From positions 1 to 6,624 of the forward strand of contig CAMPGV010000043.1 of the NCBI GenBank assembly GCA_946885745.1: a stretch of DNA of 6,624 nucleotides, given 5' to 3'. This DNA is from an uncultured Candidatus Saccharibacteria bacterium. Lineage in GTDB: Bacteria > Patescibacteria > Saccharimonadia > Saccharimonadales > JAEWBQ01. The position numbers were made by a program, and so were the translations under genes. Shown one piece after another: positions 5,735 through 6,624 of this stretch. The notes below the pieces were generated by a model. That model had not been told where the DNA came from. It ran no database searches and saw only the letters and a list, made by a program, of their open reading frames with translations. The stretch's first letter is position 1. Each line of letters begins with the position of its first letter.

Positions 5735-5773
5735 AGCCGGGAGATGCAGGAGTTTATCCTGCGTCGCCCGGCT
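5735..5773 (+). terminator. Long-stem terminator of the 137-aa gene
   Basis: Left arm 5735-5751 and right arm 5757-5773 pair over 17 positions with one A·G mismatch and one U·G pair; the loop is GTTTA. The outer stem is AGCCGGG/CCCGGCT and the inner GCAGGA/TCCTGC. It lies 8 nt after the stop codon and is followed by CGTTTCATATCTT, a short U-run, so termination is likely, and 3'-end protection is also possible. Confidence 0.65.
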
Positions 5774-5800
5774 CGTTTCATATCTTGGCACAACTACACA

Positions 5801-5831
5801 ATAAAATAACCCCGCATATTGCTATGCGGGG
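5801..5831 (-). terminator. Intrinsic terminator of the second UVR-motif gene
   Basis: CCCCGCATA-TTGC-TATGCGGGG (5810-5831) is a perfect 9-bp stem, followed on the minus strand by TTATTTTAT. Compared with the copy at 3951-3985, one stem pair is changed on both arms (C-G for T-A), i.e. a compensatory change, while the loop differs in length and sequence. That shows the structure itself is kept. Confidence 0.78.
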
Positions 5832-5833
5832 AC

Positions 5834-5848
5834 GCCGGACTTTCCGAC
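5834..5848 (-). repeat. Conserved 15-base mini-hairpin, copy 2
   Basis: Identical to 3988-4002 (minus-strand GTCGGAAAGTCCGGC), also 2 nt from the terminator stem. It lies between the stop of UVR paralog B and its terminator. Confidence 0.65.
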
Positions 5849-5886
5849 GGCTTTGGAATATATGTTACTTGTGCAAATCAGCCTTC

Positions 5887-6357
5887 TCATACGAGTGAGT
5901 CGGCCGCTAAAGCATTCAGCTCGTCTCGCAGTACCGCGGCTCCTTCGTAGTCCTGGATTTCAATCGCGACTCTCAGTCGTGACTTCAATAGGCCTATACG
6001 CATGAGGCACGAGTCTTCAGCCGGGGTGTGCTCGGTTAACTTGAGCCTTGGCACGTCATGCTGCACGAACAGTGTTTTGATAACCTGAAGCTCGCCACAG
6101 AGTTCATCGTGCCAGACCTTTAGGATATCGATCAGTTGTTTGATCATCTCACCCCGTTCTATCCTCACCTTGGATATTACGGTAAGGATGACCGTGGGAT
6201 CCCTCTCGACATCAACAAGAAAGCCAGCTTCCTTGAGCTTTACGACCAGGCGCTCGGGGTTGATCTTATCCTCGAAGACTCGGACAAACAGCATAGGGTG
6301 CCGCGGATTTTCCAAGTCGTTGTGCTTGATTCCAACAAACACCTTTGGAAGCAACAT
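5887..6357 (-). CDS. UVR-motif protein, paralog B (function unknown)
   Basis: 156 aa from ATG 6357, with AAGGAG (6368-6363) 5 nt upstream; the longer frame would again read through this site. The C-terminal UVR motif (119-150) is more canonical than in paralog A: 'AIEIQDYEGAAVLRDELNAL', with the DYE-x-AA-x-LRDE core of UvrB/UvrC. The N-terminal 90 residues share an alternating beta/alpha pattern with paralog A around 'EAGFLVD' (43-49) and 'VWHDELCG' (81-88), but overall identity is low, clearly below that of the flanking control DNA. There is no DNA-binding or catalytic signature in the N-terminal part, so I infer an adaptor or regulator rather than a repair enzyme. It is a single-gene transcription unit with its own promoter and terminator. 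Confidence 0.85.
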   Translation of the reverse strand: MLLPKVFVGIKHNDLENPRHPMLFVRVFEDKINPERLVVKLKEAGFLVDVERDPTVILTVISKVRIERGEMIKQLIDILKVWHDELCGELQVIKTLFVQHDVPRLKLTEHTPAEDSCLMRIGLLKSRLRVAIEIQDYEGAAVLRDELNALAADSLV

Positions 6358-6410
6358 TTTAACTCCTTCGTAGCTTCGGATGGGCAATGCTCATAACAAC
6401 AAAACTATTG
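6358..6410 (-). promoter_or_regulatory. Structured 5' leader of UVR paralog B
   Basis: A leader of about 53 nt, similar to 4508-4562. It has a weaker stem ATGAGC-ATT-GCCCAT (minus strand, 6394-6380, one A·C mismatch) and ends in the same 20 bases covering ribosome binding site and ATG. Confidence 0.45.
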
Positions 6411-6444
6411 TATGTGATTATACAATAACAACTTGATAAAGCAA
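6405..6444 (-). promoter_or_regulatory. Promoter with operator-like inverted repeat, UVR paralog B
   Basis: The -35 TTGCTT (6444-6439), 16-bp spacer and -10 TATAAT (6422-6417) mirror 4557-4596. The inverted repeat TATTGT-N10-ACAATA (6406-6411 and 6422-6427) is kept with identical spacing; only the outermost base pair of the first copy is lost. Confidence 0.75.
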
Positions 6445-6544
6445 CCAACGCCTTTGTTCACGCCCGCAATAGGGGCGCCATTAGACCCTAGAAGCCTAAG
6501 TTGATAAGATAGTTAGAGTTAGTACCGTTAATAGAAAGATACAT

Positions 6545-6624
6545 ATGACCCCCACTTCGGATCCGTCGCCTCAGCAGGACAAACGAAAAATAACCCAAAA
6601 AGCTATTATCGCAGGCCTTGTTAT
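6545..6624 (+). CDS. Start of a probable membrane protein (partial)
   Basis: 26 codons from ATG 6545 to the window edge: a polar, proline-rich start (MTPTSDPSPQQDKRKITQK) and then the beginning of a hydrophobic stretch (AIIAGLV). This looks like a short cytoplasmic tail before a first membrane segment. The ribosome binding site is weak (GAAAG, 6534-6538), and TTGATA at 6501-6506 is a possible -35 without a clear -10. It is divergent from UVR paralog B. Too short for a family assignment. Confidence 0.5.
   Translation, partial: MTPTSDPSPQQDKRKITQKAIIAGLV

Noticed and set aside
3951..5848. Repeated hairpins as integron attC sites or a CRISPR array
   Set aside because: Only two copies about 1.9 kb apart, each with U-tracts of normal terminators; no integrase, no spacer-repeat pattern.
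5653..5898. Plus-strand frame of 81 codons running through both hairpins
   Set aside because: It starts inside the 137-aa gene in another frame and crosses two terminators; not a plausible gene.
6136..6396. Two plus-strand frames of 77 and 86 codons
   Set aside because: Antisense to UVR paralog B; they include the reverse of its leader.
6470..6490. TAGGG/CCCTA inverted repeat
   Set aside because: Only 5 bp with an 11-nt loop, within chance expectation.
1..6624. Alternative genetic code (UGA or UAG reassigned)
   Set aside because: Both UGA and UAG end well-supported genes here at the expected family lengths, and no conserved domain continues past them.

Overview
The window comes from a bacterial chromosome or genomic island with small, closely packed genes. 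UGA serves as a real stop (it ends four genes here and no long frame reads through it), which argues for the standard bacterial code and against UGA-recoding lineages. The gene mix and compact promoters would fit a Patescibacteria/CPR genome, possibly Saccharibacteria, but no phylogenetic marker is present and this is a weak guess.

Left block (1-3212, minus strand, transcribed right to left): a dCTP-pyrophosphatase-like MazG-fold enzyme, then a 617-aa nuclease-helicase (N-terminal PD-(D/E)XK-like region fused to a DUF2075/Schlafen-3-like SF1 helicase), then a protein with the layout of an XRE-ImmA/IrrE regulator. The first two genes overlap by 4 bases (GTGA). The second and third are separated by nothing (TAG directly followed by GTG, same frame). 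The third gene was recovered by translating the open frame at 981-1 and runs off the left edge. Where ImmA/IrrE peptidases carry the zinc-binding HEXXH, it reads YLLVC, so it looks like a dead peptidase. Together they look like a possible nucleotide-hydrolase / nuclease-helicase / pseudo-ImmA stress or defence operon. A perfect TATAAT sits so that the first transcript would start at its ATG, i.e. leaderless.

Divergent from that operon is a membrane-anchored DUF2726 protein (3321-3911, plus), which has another PD-(D/E)XK-like domain.

Right block (3912-6544): two distant paralogs (4034-4507 and 5887-6357, minus) end in a UVR (UvrB/UvrC) motif. Each sits in an almost identical regulatory shell: the same promoter with an inverted repeat ATTGT-N10-ACAAT around the -10 box, a roughly 55-nt leader with a stem-loop ending in an identical 20-base start region, and at the 3' end an identical 15-base mini-hairpin placed 2 nt before a CCCYGCATA/TATGCRGGG terminator. 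The control DNA is much better conserved than the proteins. Between them lie two unrecognised genes, a 193-aa minus-strand gene and a divergent 137-aa plus-strand gene ending in a strong hairpin; they share a promoter region with an 8-bp inverted repeat. At the right edge (6545-6624, plus) starts a gene whose product probably has an N-terminal membrane segment.

No tRNA, rRNA, CRISPR array, insertion sequence or integrase was seen.
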